A stretch of DNA of 16,386 nt from the NCBI GenBank assembly GCA_002440625.1, contig DJUV01000246.1:1-16386 (forward strand), in the 5' to 3' direction. The position numbers and the translations under genes were made by a program. Position 1 is the first letter of the stretch. The number at the start of each line of letters is the position of its first letter. The notes under the pieces were generated by a model. The model was not told the origin of the DNA and did not search any database. It was given only the letters and a program-made list of their open reading frames with translations. Of this stretch, positions 1 to 7,497 are shown one piece after another. This stretch comes from Rhodobacteraceae bacterium UBA6273. GTDB taxonomy: Bacteria > Pseudomonadota > Alphaproteobacteria > Rhodobacterales > Rhodobacteraceae.

Positions 1-596
1 GCCTCTTCCTGATCGTGGGTCACGAAGATGAAGGTGATGCCGGTTTCCGATTGCAGGCGCTTCAACTCGATCTGCATTTCCTTGCGCAGCTTGAAGTCGA
101 GCGCCGAGAGCGGTTCGTCGAGAAGCAGCACCTTGGGACGCGGCGCAAGTGCGCGCGCCAGCGCCACGCGCTGCTGCTGGCCGCCGGAGATTTCGCTGGT
201 CTTGCGGCCGGCCATTTCGGTCATCCGGACCAGCGCCAGCATCTCATCGACCGTGCGCTTCACCTCGACCGCCGGACGGTCGAGCATCTTGAGACCAAAG
301 CCGATATTCTCCGCCACCGTCATGTGCGGGAAAAGCGCATAGCTCTGGAACACCGTGTTCACCGGGCGCCTGTAGGGCGGCAGTTGCAGAAGGTCCTCCC
401 CGTCGAGCGCGACCTTACCGCTCGTTGGGTCGACGAATCCGGCGATGACCCTCAGAAGCGTGGTCTTGCCGCAGCCCGACGGCCCGAGGAGGGTGAAGAA
501 CTCATTGTCCCGGATGGTAACTGAGACATTGTCGAGGGCGGTGAAAGCGGCTCCGCGGCCGCCGTAGATCTTGGTTACGCCGCCAATCTCGATCAT
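1..596 (-). CDS. ABC importer ATP-binding protein, PotA-like (3' end beyond window)
   Basis: This is the ATPase subunit of an ABC importer; only the first 198 codons are inside the window. The translation shows Walker [10 protein letters not shown] (residues 38-46), the Q-loop at Q84 in [16 protein letters not shown], the signature ISGGQQQRV (136-144), Walker [13 protein letters not shown] (156-167) and the H-loop histidine in FVTHDQEE (H194). The [13 protein letters not shown] stretch and the [10 protein letters not shown] segment after Walker B are typical of the spermidine/putrescine (PotA) group of the CUT1-like family. The ATG at 594-596 is firm because an in-frame TGA lies directly before it. 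A weak GGGGTGG ribosome site sits upstream. It reads the same way as the flavoprotein operon, 122 nt downstream of it, so it may share that transcript or use its own promoter. The permease and binding-protein genes must lie outside the window. The family assignment is firm; the polyamine specificity is inference. Confidence 0.9.
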   Translation of the reverse strand, partial: MIEIGGVTKIYGGRGAAFTALDNVSVTIRDNEFFTLLGPSGCGKTTLLRVIAGFVDPTSGKVALDGEDLLQLPPYRRPVNTVFQSYALFPHMTVAENIGFGLKMLDRPAVEVKRTVDEMLALVRMTEMAGRKTSEISGGQQQRVALARALAPRPKVLLLDEPLSALDFKLRKEMQIELKRLQSETGITFIFVTHDQEE

Positions 597-631
597 TCAG
601 CCGTCCCACCCCGATTGCTGCCAGACACAAA

Positions 632-641
632 TTTGATCAAA
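632..641. promoter_or_regulatory. Perfect 10-bp palindrome TTTGATCAAA, possible operator
   Basis: TTTGATCAAA is a perfect palindrome over the proposed -10 region of the ABC ATPase promoter. Its 8-bp core TTGATCAA occurs again at 6326-6333, between the LysR gene and the flavoprotein operon. A shared operator is possible, but an 8-bp match is weak evidence. Confidence 0.3.
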
Positions 642-664
642 ACCCAGCTCGGCTCAAAAATCAA
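636..664 (-). promoter_or_regulatory. Possible sigma70-type promoter for the ABC ATPase gene
   Basis: Read on the minus strand, TTGATT (659-664) and TTTGAT (636-641) are 17 nt apart and lie about 40 nt before the ATPase start codon. Each matches its consensus at only four or five of six bases. This AT-richer stretch stands out in a GC-rich 122-nt gap, but the call rests on spacing and composition alone. Confidence 0.3.
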
Positions 665-718
665 GCCCGCTCTGACGTGTGTGCGCTAACAGTTTTGCGG
701 ACGACCCGAACGGGAGGC

Positions 719-1477
719 TCACCGGACCGCATGGGCGGCGAGATGGGCATAGAAGGGCCGGTGATGGTCGAGGAAGCCCTGCAGGTACGGCACCTCTTCG
801 GCCAGCGCGTCGAAGCTTTGCTGCTGGGCGGCGCGTTCCTCAGGCGTCAGCGGCCGGATACCCTTGGCGCTACTGACGTCGCCATGCCAGCCGCCGACCT
901 GCGCCCAGTCCTTCGGCGCTTCGTTCTGCCAGTCGAAGGCGGCGGCGACATGCGGCAGGCCGATGCGGCGCCAGAGCGCACCCATGACGCCCTCGGGGTC
1001 GGCCCGCACATCTTCGGAGACGATCACGGCGGGCGGCGCGCCCTCTCCCGCCAGGGCATCGAAATGGCGCGCCTGCGCCTCAAGCCCGATCTCTTCCAGC
1101 GTGAGGTCGGGGTCGAGCTTGTAGTAGGACGGGATCGAGGCGACGGGGTCGCGGACGAGGAAAACGTTGGTCAGACGGGCAGCGAAATCCCTGTCGGCAG
1201 TAATCTGCGGCATGACGTAATAGGACATGTCCTTGATGAAGACCGGCTGCCTTTCGGCGCGCTCCAGCAGCATTTCGCGGATCGCGCCGTAGCTGACGGG
1301 GTGATCCGGCTGCACGTCGAAATGCGGCATCGTGCGGACGCGCCGGTGGACGTAGTAGTCGTACATGAAGGGCTCATGCAGGCAGTCGAGATCGCCGCGC
1401 TCGCGCATGATCCGTTCCACCGCGGTCGACATCGACCGCGGATGCGACCACATGGCGATGATCGGGTGATGTGTCAT
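719..1477 (-). CDS. Sulfotransferase-family P-loop protein
   Basis: This 252-residue protein has the sulfotransferase P-loop fold. The N-terminal SHPRSMSTAVERI (residues 11-23) sits where the 5'-phosphosulfate-binding loop is expected. FLVRDPVASIPSYYK (106-120) matches the 3'-phosphate-binding motif, with R109 and S117 seven residues apart. Family members transfer sulfate from PAPS to hydroxyl or amine groups, but many bacterial proteins with the HPRSMST loop have no assigned reaction, so the substrate is unknown. No signal peptide is visible, which suggests the cytoplasm. Its ATG overlaps the TGA of the preceding flavoprotein gene by 4 nt, so the two are likely translationally coupled and may act on related compounds. 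It is the last gene of the tight three-gene block. Confidence 0.8.
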   Translation of the reverse strand: MTHHPIIAMWSHPRSMSTAVERIMRERGDLDCLHEPFMYDYYVHRRVRTMPHFDVQPDHPVSYGAIREMLLERAERQPVFIKDMSYYVMPQITADRDFAARLTNVFLVRDPVASIPSYYKLDPDLTLEEIGLEAQARHFDALAGEGAPPAVIVSEDVRADPEGVMGALWRRIGLPHVAAAFDWQNEAPKDWAQVGGWHGDVSSAKGIRPLTPEERAAQQQSFDALAEEVPYLQGFLDHHRPFYAHLAAHAVR

Positions 1478-3888
1478 GCCTTCATCCTTTCGTTCGCCGG
1501 GTCGAAGGGCGGGGTTTCCAAGACGGTCGCCGCCACCGGGCGCCCGAGGATCTCCACGGTCAGACCTTCGCGCAAGCCCCGCCGGCGGAGATAGGCCAGC
1601 GCCAGCGCCTGACCGGTTCTGTGACCATAGGCGGCAGAGGTGACGACGCCAACCGGCGCGCCGCCTTGCATCACGACATGGCTGTAGAACGGGTCCACAT
1701 CACCGGCGGACACGGAAAGAAGCACCATTTCCCAGCGGCTTTCGTCGGCCATCCGCGCCAGAAGCGCGTCACGCCCGATGAAGTCGCGGCCTTCGGGCCG
1801 GATCATGCTGCCTGCGCCGGTCTCGGCTGGCGTGCGCTCGGTGGTGAAGTCCGCGCCCCAGGCCCGGTAGCCCTTTTCAAGCCGCATGGCGTTCATCGCA
1901 TAGGCGCCGAAACAGCCGATCCCGTGCGGCTTCCCCGCCGCCTCCAGCGCATCGAAGAGCCCAGGGAGATCCTCGCGCTTGGCATGAAGCTCCCAGCCAA
2001 GCTCGCCCACATAGGAGACGCGAAGGGCGCGGACCGGGATGCCTGCGACGGTGATCTCACGCACCGAAAGCCAGGGGAAACCGGCGCCAAGGTCGGCATC
2101 GGTCAGGCTTGAGAGCACCGCGCGCGACTTCGGCCCCATCAGGCCGATCACGCCCCAGGCATCGGTCAGGTTCCTGATCGCCACGTCCAACCCGACGGCG
2201 CGGGCGCGGAGAATATCCTCGTCCATCTCCTCGGCGGCCGCCGCCGAGGTCAGGTAGAAGCTTCCGCCCGGCAGCGCCGAGACGGTGAATTCGGCCAGCG
2301 TTCCGCCCGCCGGCGTCAGCGCATGGGTCAGGCCGATGCGGCCTTCCTTCGGGGCGCGGTTGGCGCCGAGACTGTCGACATAGGCGCGGGCATCCGGCCC
2401 CGTCACCTCGAACTTCGAAAAGACCGACAGATCGGCGAGGCCGACGGCATCGGAGACGGTTGCCACCTCGCGCGCGACATGGGGGAACCAGTTGGCGCGG
2501 CGAAAGGTCAACCGGCCCTCGTCGCCGGGATGGTCGGAAAACCAGTTCGGCCGTTCCCAGCCATGCGCCGCCCCCATCACCGCGCCACGAGCGACCAACC
2601 GGTCATGGAGCGCCGAGGTCCGTTTGCCGCGCGCGGCGGGGCGTTCCTCATGCGGGTAGTGAACGCCGAATTGCAGGCCGAAGCATTCGACGGCCTTCTT
2701 CACCCGGTAGTCGCGGTCGGCCCAATGACCGAAACGGCGGCTGTCCACGGCGAGCGCATCCATCGGCGGCGCGCCATGGGTCATCCAGTGGGCAAGGAAC
2801 CAGCCCGCGCCGCCGCCCTCCATCACCCCCATCGACGAACCTGTAAGAAGCCAGGCGTTCGGCAACCCGTGCGCCGGGCCGATCAGCGGATTGGCGTCGG
2901 GCGTGAAGGTGATCGGGCCATTCACGACCGACTTGATGCCGCCGGTTTCCAGCGCCGGAATGCGGGCCATGGCGGCCATGATGATATGCTCCACCCGGTC
3001 AAGGTCAGGCGGCATCAGCTCGGCCCCGAAATCGGGCGGGACGCCGTCGATGGACCAGGGCTGCGCATCCTTTTCGTAAGGCCCGAGGATCAGCCCGTCG
3101 CGTTCCTGCCGCACGTACCAGCTTTCCTCAGGGTCGCGGATCATCGGCAGTTCGGGCAGGCCCTTGGCGATGCGGTCCGCGACGGCGGGAACCGTGTCGG
3201 TCACAAGGTACTGGTGGAGGACCGGCACCGAAGGGATGTTCAGCCCCATCATGTGGCCGACCTCCCAGCCCCAGGTGCCGGCGGCGTTGACGATATGGCG
3301 GGCGCGGATCATCTCGCGCGCTGTCTCGACGATCCAGTGATCGCCCTCATACCGGATCGCCACGACCGGGTTCTGCCGCAGGATCGTCGCCCCTTTCGAA
3401 CGGGCAACCTTCGCCATGGCGTTGGTGGCAAGCGTCGGGTCGACATGGCCATCGTCAGGCTCATAGATGCCGCCCAGAAGCCCTTCGGTCCGGGCCAGCG
3501 GGTGCAGGCGTTCCACATCGTCGCGGGATAGCATTTGCAGATCGTAGCCGGTGAACCGCGACAAGCCCGCGACATGGGCGAATTCGTCCATCCGGTCGGG
3601 GTTCGTCGTGATCCGCATCGCGCCGGAGCGGTGGAAACCGCAGGTGTCACCGGTTTCGGCCGGCAGGATATCGCGGTAAAGCCGGACTGAGGTGGCGCGA
3701 AGTTCCTGAATCGTCGGGTTATGGGCGAAATGGGTGCAAAGCCCCGCCGCGTGCCAGGTCGAGCCATGGGTCAGGTCGTTCTTTTCGGTCAGGACAAGAT
3801 CGGTCCAGCCGGCCTTGGCGAGGTGATAGAGCAGAGAGACGCCCATCGCGCCGCCGCCGATGATGAGGACCTGTGCATTCACCGTCAT
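1474..3888 (-). CDS. FAD/folate-dependent demethylating dehydrogenase (dimethylglycine/sarcosine dehydrogenase type)
   Basis: This 804-residue two-part flavoprotein probably removes an N-methyl group oxidatively and passes the C1 unit to tetrahydrofolate. Residues about 5-365 form the DAO-type FAD domain: IIGGGAMG dinucleotide loop (9-16), then GSTWHAAGL, where H46 matches the histidine that carries covalent FAD in dimethylglycine and sarcosine dehydrogenases. A short linker domain follows. The GcvT-like folate domain runs from about 430, with YVGELGWEL (626-634) and RLEKGYRAWGADFT (from 669), then a GcvT C-terminal barrel to the end. The usual TPLEAGLG segment reads TPAETGAG here, a small departure from the norm and from its neighbour. 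It overlaps both neighbours by 4 nt, so the three genes form one operon. The family is clear; whether the substrate is dimethylglycine, sarcosine or another methylamine cannot be read from sequence. Confidence 0.92.
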   Translation of the reverse strand: MTVNAQVLIIGGGAMGVSLLYHLAKAGWTDLVLTEKNDLTHGSTWHAAGLCTHFAHNPTIQELRATSVRLYRDILPAETGDTCGFHRSGAMRITTNPDRMDEFAHVAGLSRFTGYDLQMLSRDDVERLHPLARTEGLLGGIYEPDDGHVDPTLATNAMAKVARSKGATILRQNPVVAIRYEGDHWIVETAREMIRARHIVNAAGTWGWEVGHMMGLNIPSVPVLHQYLVTDTVPAVADRIAKGLPELPMIRDPEESWYVRQERDGLILGPYEKDAQPWSIDGVPPDFGAELMPPDLDRVEHIIMAAMARIPALETGGIKSVVNGPITFTPDANPLIGPAHGLPNAWLLTGSSMGVMEGGGAGWFLAHWMTHGAPPMDALAVDSRRFGHWADRDYRVKKAVECFGLQFGVHYPHEERPAARGKRTSALHDRLVARGAVMGAAHGWERPNWFSDHPGDEGRLTFRRANWFPHVAREVATVSDAVGLADLSVFSKFEVTGPDARAYVDSLGANRAPKEGRIGLTHALTPAGGTLAEFTVSALPGGSFYLTSAAAAEEMDEDILRARAVGLDVAIRNLTDAWGVIGLMGPKSRAVLSSLTDADLGAGFPWLSVREITVAGIPVRALRVSYVGELGWELHAKREDLPGLFDALEAAGKPHGIGCFGAYAMNAMRLEKGYRAWGADFTTERTPAETGAGSMIRPEGRDFIGRDALLARMADESRWEMVLLSVSAGDVDPFYSHVVMQGGAPVGVVTSAAYGHRTGQALALAYLRRRGLREGLTVEILGRPVAATVLETPPFDPANERMKA

Positions 3889-6275
3889 GCGCGCATCCGT
3901 TTGCCTGTGGGGTCGAAGGGCGGGCGTTCCAGCGCCTTTGCCGGATAGCGCCGCCCTGCGATCTCGATTTCAAATTGCCGCGCCGAGGTTTCGGCCAGCG
4001 TCTCGCCTTTGGCTATCGCGACCAGTCCAAGCGCCAGCACCCGCCGCGTCCGCGCGCCTTTGGCGCCGGAGGTCGTCAGGCCGACGACCTTGCCGTTCTC
4101 CCGGATAGGCTCGTCATGGAGAATGAGTGTGGCGCCATCGACGTCAAAAAGGACGAGGCGGCGGGTCATGCCTTCAGCCTTCTGCCGCTCCAGCGCCGCC
4201 TTGCCGAGGAAATCCTTGCCCCAGTCGATGGTGAAACCAAGCCCCGCTTCCAGCGGCGTGATCGCGGGCCCGAGATCATGGCCCCAGTGCCGGAAACCCT
4301 TCTCGATCCGGCAGCCGTCGAGCGCGTAGTGGCCAAGCGGGCTGGCACCCCCGGCTTGGAGCGCGTCAAAGACCGCGCCGCCCGTCGCGGCAGGGATCGA
4401 CAGTTCCCAGCCAAGCTCGCCCACGAAACTGACACGGGTGGCGCGGCAGGGGGCGCCCGCAACGGTCACGCCGCGCGCGGTGGCGAAGGGGAAATCCTGC
4501 CAGTCGTCGGGCGACAGGCTGATGAGGAGGTCGCGCGAACCGGCGCCCATGACGCCGATCACCACCTCGGCCTCGGTCACGTCGCGGACGGTCATATCCC
4601 CCGTGGCATTCCGCCTGAGCCACGCCAGATCGCGCCAGCGCGTCGCGGCACCCGAGGTCAGGCGGAACCTGTCCGGCCCGAGGCGGGTGATCGTCACATC
4701 CGCCTCGATCCCGCCCTTGGCGTTCAGAAGCGGCGTGTAGACGGCACGCCCCACCCCGGCATCGACATTCCCCGCCGCCAGCCATTGCAGCGCCATGAGC
4801 GCGCCGGGGCCGGAAATGTCGAACTTGCCGAAGGGGGAAAGGTCGATCAGCGCGGTGCCGTCCTCCATAACGGCAGCCTCGCGGTGCGCGATCTCCTGCC
4901 ATGCTTGGGCTCCCACGGAATAGGGCAGATCCCGCTCGGCATCGCTCGCGGCATACCACAGCCCCCGCTCCCATCCGGCGGTCAGGCCAAAGACCGCGCC
5001 CGCCGCCGCCCAGCGGTCATGCAGCGCAGACCGGCGCAGATCGCGCCCCGCCTTCGGCTGCTTGAAGGGCCAGTGGAGCGCGAAGACATCGGCCACCGCC
5101 TCTTCCATCCGGGTTGCCACATGGTCGGCGGCGGCAGTCAGCGGATCGACCCGCGCCACGTCAACGCCCCAGAGGTCATCGGGGGAAGCGCCTTCGACGA
5201 TCCAGTCAGCCAGCACCCGGCCGATGCCGGCCGAGGACATCACGCCGACCGAGTTCATCCCGGCGGCGACGAAAAGCCCGTCGACCTCGTTGGTCTGGCC
5301 GATCAGCGGCCGGGAATCCACGGTGAAGCTTTCCGGTCCGTTCATGAAGTGCTGGATACCGGTCGCCTCAAGCGACGGGATCAACGCCAGAGCCGCCTCC
5401 ATGAAGGGGGCGAACTGGTCCCAATCCTCGGAGAATTCGACAAAAGGCCGGTCGCCGTCCAGCCCATGCGGGTTCCAGCATTTGGCGAAGGGCTCAAAAC
5501 CGCCGATCACCAGCTTGCCGGCATCGCCCTTGACATAGATGCCCCGGTCAAGATCGCGGATGACCGGATAGGGATGCGGCAGATGTGGCATCGGTTCGGT
5601 CACGACATACATATGCTCGACTGCTTGCAAAGGCAGCGCCACGCCGGCACCGTCGGCAAGCTTCTTCGACCAGGCCCCGGCGCAAAGCGCCACCCGGTCG
5701 GCGGGGATCTCACTACCGTCGTCAAGCCGGACGCCCGTGACGCGCGCCCCTTCGACCAGCAGCGCGGCGACGTTCACGCCCTCGCGGATCACCGCCCCAC
5801 CGGCCCGCGCCGCCTTGGCATAGGCCATGCAGAGGTCCACCGGATTGACGTTGGCATCCTCCTCGACCCGCAGCGCGCCAATGATGCCGGTGGTGTCGAG
5901 CCCCGGCACCTGCACCGCGCCCCCGGTGACGACCGACGGCGTCAGCCCGAAATGGCGGCCAAGTGAGGCGATGCGGTGAAGCTCATCCATCCGCGCCGCG
6001 TCGCGCGCCAGCCAATAGCCGCCGGTGCGCCGGTAGCCGGTCGACAGCCCGGTTTCCGCCTCAAGCCGGGGGAACAACTCGCCCGCATACATGGCAAGCC
6101 GGGTCATGGCGGCAGTCGCGCGCAAAGGCCCGACGATGCCCGCCGCGTGCCAGCTCGTGCCGGAGGTCAGCTGGTTGCGTTCCAGCAAAAGCACGTCCGT
6201 CTCACCACGCCGAGTCAGGTGATAGGCAAGGCTCAAGCCCACCGCGCCGCCGCCAATGATCAAAGTCCGCGCCAT
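3885..6275 (-). CDS. FAD/folate-dependent demethylating dehydrogenase, second tandem paralogue
   Basis: This 796-residue flavoprotein has the same layout as the next gene: FAD loop IIGGGAVG (6-13), TSWHAAG with the likely flavin-linked H43, a central linker domain, and a GcvT-like folate domain with FVGELGWEL (617-625), RIEKGFRHWGHDL (from 656) and a canonical TPLEAGLGF (673-681). Family members oxidise N-methyl amino acids and yield 5,10-methylene-tetrahydrofolate or formaldehyde. It is first in its operon. The ATG at 6273-6275 follows a GGAAGGG ribosome site 12 nt away, and the 111-nt gap to the divergent LysR gene holds the presumed promoter. The sequence is clearly different from the neighbouring paralogue over its whole length, so this is an old duplication or a pair with split substrates rather than a recent copy. 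The exact substrate is unknown. Confidence 0.92.
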   Translation of the reverse strand: MARTLIIGGGAVGLSLAYHLTRRGETDVLLLERNQLTSGTSWHAAGIVGPLRATAAMTRLAMYAGELFPRLEAETGLSTGYRRTGGYWLARDAARMDELHRIASLGRHFGLTPSVVTGGAVQVPGLDTTGIIGALRVEEDANVNPVDLCMAYAKAARAGGAVIREGVNVAALLVEGARVTGVRLDDGSEIPADRVALCAGAWSKKLADGAGVALPLQAVEHMYVVTEPMPHLPHPYPVIRDLDRGIYVKGDAGKLVIGGFEPFAKCWNPHGLDGDRPFVEFSEDWDQFAPFMEAALALIPSLEATGIQHFMNGPESFTVDSRPLIGQTNEVDGLFVAAGMNSVGVMSSAGIGRVLADWIVEGASPDDLWGVDVARVDPLTAAADHVATRMEEAVADVFALHWPFKQPKAGRDLRRSALHDRWAAAGAVFGLTAGWERGLWYAASDAERDLPYSVGAQAWQEIAHREAAVMEDGTALIDLSPFGKFDISGPGALMALQWLAAGNVDAGVGRAVYTPLLNAKGGIEADVTITRLGPDRFRLTSGAATRWRDLAWLRRNATGDMTVRDVTEAEVVIGVMGAGSRDLLISLSPDDWQDFPFATARGVTVAGAPCRATRVSFVGELGWELSIPAATGGAVFDALQAGGASPLGHYALDGCRIEKGFRHWGHDLGPAITPLEAGLGFTIDWGKDFLGKAALERQKAEGMTRRLVLFDVDGATLILHDEPIRENGKVVGLTTSGAKGARTRRVLALGLVAIAKGETLAETSARQFEIEIAGRRYPAKALERPPFDPTGKRMRA

Positions 6276-6325
6276 TTGCCGCCCGAGCCCTTCCAGCGCC
6301 GCCCAAAGAGCCTGCCAGCAGGTGG

Positions 6326-6368
6326 TTGATCAAGGGCGCCGTTGCAGTATTAAACTTTCTAATGAAAG
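6326..6368. promoter_or_regulatory. Divergent promoter/operator region for the LysR gene and the flavoprotein operon
   Basis: The 111-nt gap between the two divergent genes is the only AT-rich patch nearby. It holds the palindrome TTGATCAA (6326-6333); ATTA-N7-TAAT (6349-6363), which fits the T-N11-A dyad bound by LysR-type proteins; and CTTTC-TAAT-GAAAG (6355-6368), a perfect 5-bp inverted repeat. On the plus strand, TTGATC (6326-6331) and TATTAA (6348-6353), 16 nt apart, could drive the LysR gene. On the minus strand, TTTAAT (6349-6354) is a good -10 for the flavoprotein operon but has no good -35, as expected of an activator-dependent promoter. These readings are by eye. Confidence 0.45.
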
Positions 6369-6386
6369 ACAGAACCGATAGTAGCG

Positions 6387-7394
6387 ATGGGTGGAAGCAT
6401 GGGCAAAGCACCGGAACAAAAAGAAAAAGCCGGAACCACGGATTTCAACCTGTTCCGCGCCGTCGAGGTCTTCATGGCCGTGGCCGAGATGCAGCAGGTC
6501 ACGACGGCGGCCTCGGCGCTTGGCATGACGCAATCCGCCGCCTCGCAGCACCTGAAGAACCTCGAGACGGCATTCGGCGTGACCTTCATCGACCGCTCGC
6601 AGCGCCCCATCGCGCTGACCCATGCCGGCGGTATCCTGCAACGCCACGGCTTTCGCATCCTGAACGAGATCGCGGATCTGCGCGCCAATATCCGGCGACT
6701 GAACGCGACGACACTGCCCGTCCTGCGGATGGGACTTCTCGCCTCTGTCGCCACGACGCTGACGCCGGGGCTCTTTGACTTCGTGGTGGCCGAGCTTGGC
6801 GTGCCGGAACTGATCCTTTCGGCGGGCCTCGCGACCGATCACCAGACAGCACTCAATGCCCGCCAGATCGACATTGCCGTCACCTCGGAACTGATCCGCA
6901 ACGAGGCCGGCTATCGCGCGATCCCGGTGCTGGACGAGCCGTTTTATCTTGTCCTGCCAGAGGATTACGACGGCGACGCCGGTGATATCGCCGAGATATC
7001 CTCGCGCCTGTCGCTGGTGCGTTTCGGCGTGGCGACGCCGGTTGGCCGGCGCACCGACCAGCATCTGCAACGCTGTCGCCTCTTCTTCCCGCGCGCAATG
7101 GAGGCGGACCGGTCGTCGATGGTCGTTGCGGGAGTGGCGACCGGCAAGTGCTTCGCGATCCTCTCGCCCTCGCTTCTGATCGACGCGGTGGCGGAAGGGA
7201 TGCGCCTGAAGATCGTGCCCCTGCCCTTCCCCGGCTTTCGCCGACGCATCCAGGTCGTCGCCCGGTCCGGCGAATTCGACCGCATTGCCGATGCTCTGGC
7301 GACGGAATGCGCGGGTATCCTGCGGCATCATTTCGCGCGGCGTTTCCCCGGGATCGCGGGCGAAGTCACCTATCACGACGCGGCACCCGGCTAA
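6387..7394 (+). CDS. LysR-type transcriptional regulator
   Basis: This is a DNA-binding regulator of 335 residues, normal for the family. The winged helix-turn-helix lies at about residues 21-80; FMAVAEMQQVTTAASALG and MTQSAASQHLKNLE form the helix-turn-helix itself and the recognition helix. The rest, from about 108, is a periplasmic-binding-protein-like effector domain. A second ATG at 6399 (MGKAPEQ) sits after GGGTGGAAGC and may be the true start, which would shorten the protein by four residues; the 6387 ATG has no visible ribosome site. It is divergent from the flavoprotein operon and lies just before the MttB-like gene on the same strand, so it probably controls both sides, with a pathway metabolite as the co-inducer. 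The family is certain; the targets are inferred from position. Confidence 0.93.
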   Translation: MGGSMGKAPEQKEKAGTTDFNLFRAVEVFMAVAEMQQVTTAASALGMTQSAASQHLKNLETAFGVTFIDRSQRPIALTHAGGILQRHGFRILNEIADLRANIRRLNATTLPVLRMGLLASVATTLTPGLFDFVVAELGVPELILSAGLATDHQTALNARQIDIAVTSELIRNEAGYRAIPVLDEPFYLVLPEDYDGDAGDIAEISSRLSLVRFGVATPVGRRTDQHLQRCRLFFPRAMEADRSSMVVAGVATGKCFAILSPSLLIDAVAEGMRLKIVPLPFPGFRRRIQVVARSGEFDRIADALATECAGILRHHFARRFPGIAGEVTYHDAAPG

Positions 7395-7497
7395 TCCGCA
7401 TCATTAGTAAAACCGATACCCCCGGCTTCCCCTAGCGGGAACCCCTGCCCGGCGCGTAGATTTCGCGTCAGACCGCCGGAAGGGGAAACGGAATGCC
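7395..7497 (+). promoter_or_regulatory. Gap between LysR and MttB-like genes: ribosome site and possible control elements
   Basis: This 103-nt gap has no T-rich terminator, so read-through from the LysR gene is possible. It holds TCATTAG (7401-7407), the reverse complement of CTAATGA at 6359-6365 in the LysR promoter region, and a short inverted repeat TTCCC-N5-GGGAA (7427-7441). A strong purine-rich ribosome site GGAAGGGG (7478-7485) precedes the next ATG. I could not identify a convincing promoter. Confidence 0.3.

Noticed and set aside
2323..3531. Plus-strand open frame of 402 codons
   Set aside because: It is the shadow of the 1474-3888 flavoprotein gene.
3873..5966. Long plus-strand open frame of 697 codons
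   Set aside because: It lies opposite the clearly coding flavoprotein gene and has Arg/His/Gly-rich, family-less sequence, as expected of antisense frames in GC-rich DNA.
7427..7441. Inverted repeat TTCCC-N5-GGGAA as a terminator of the LysR gene
   Set aside because: The stem is only 5 bp and no T run follows.
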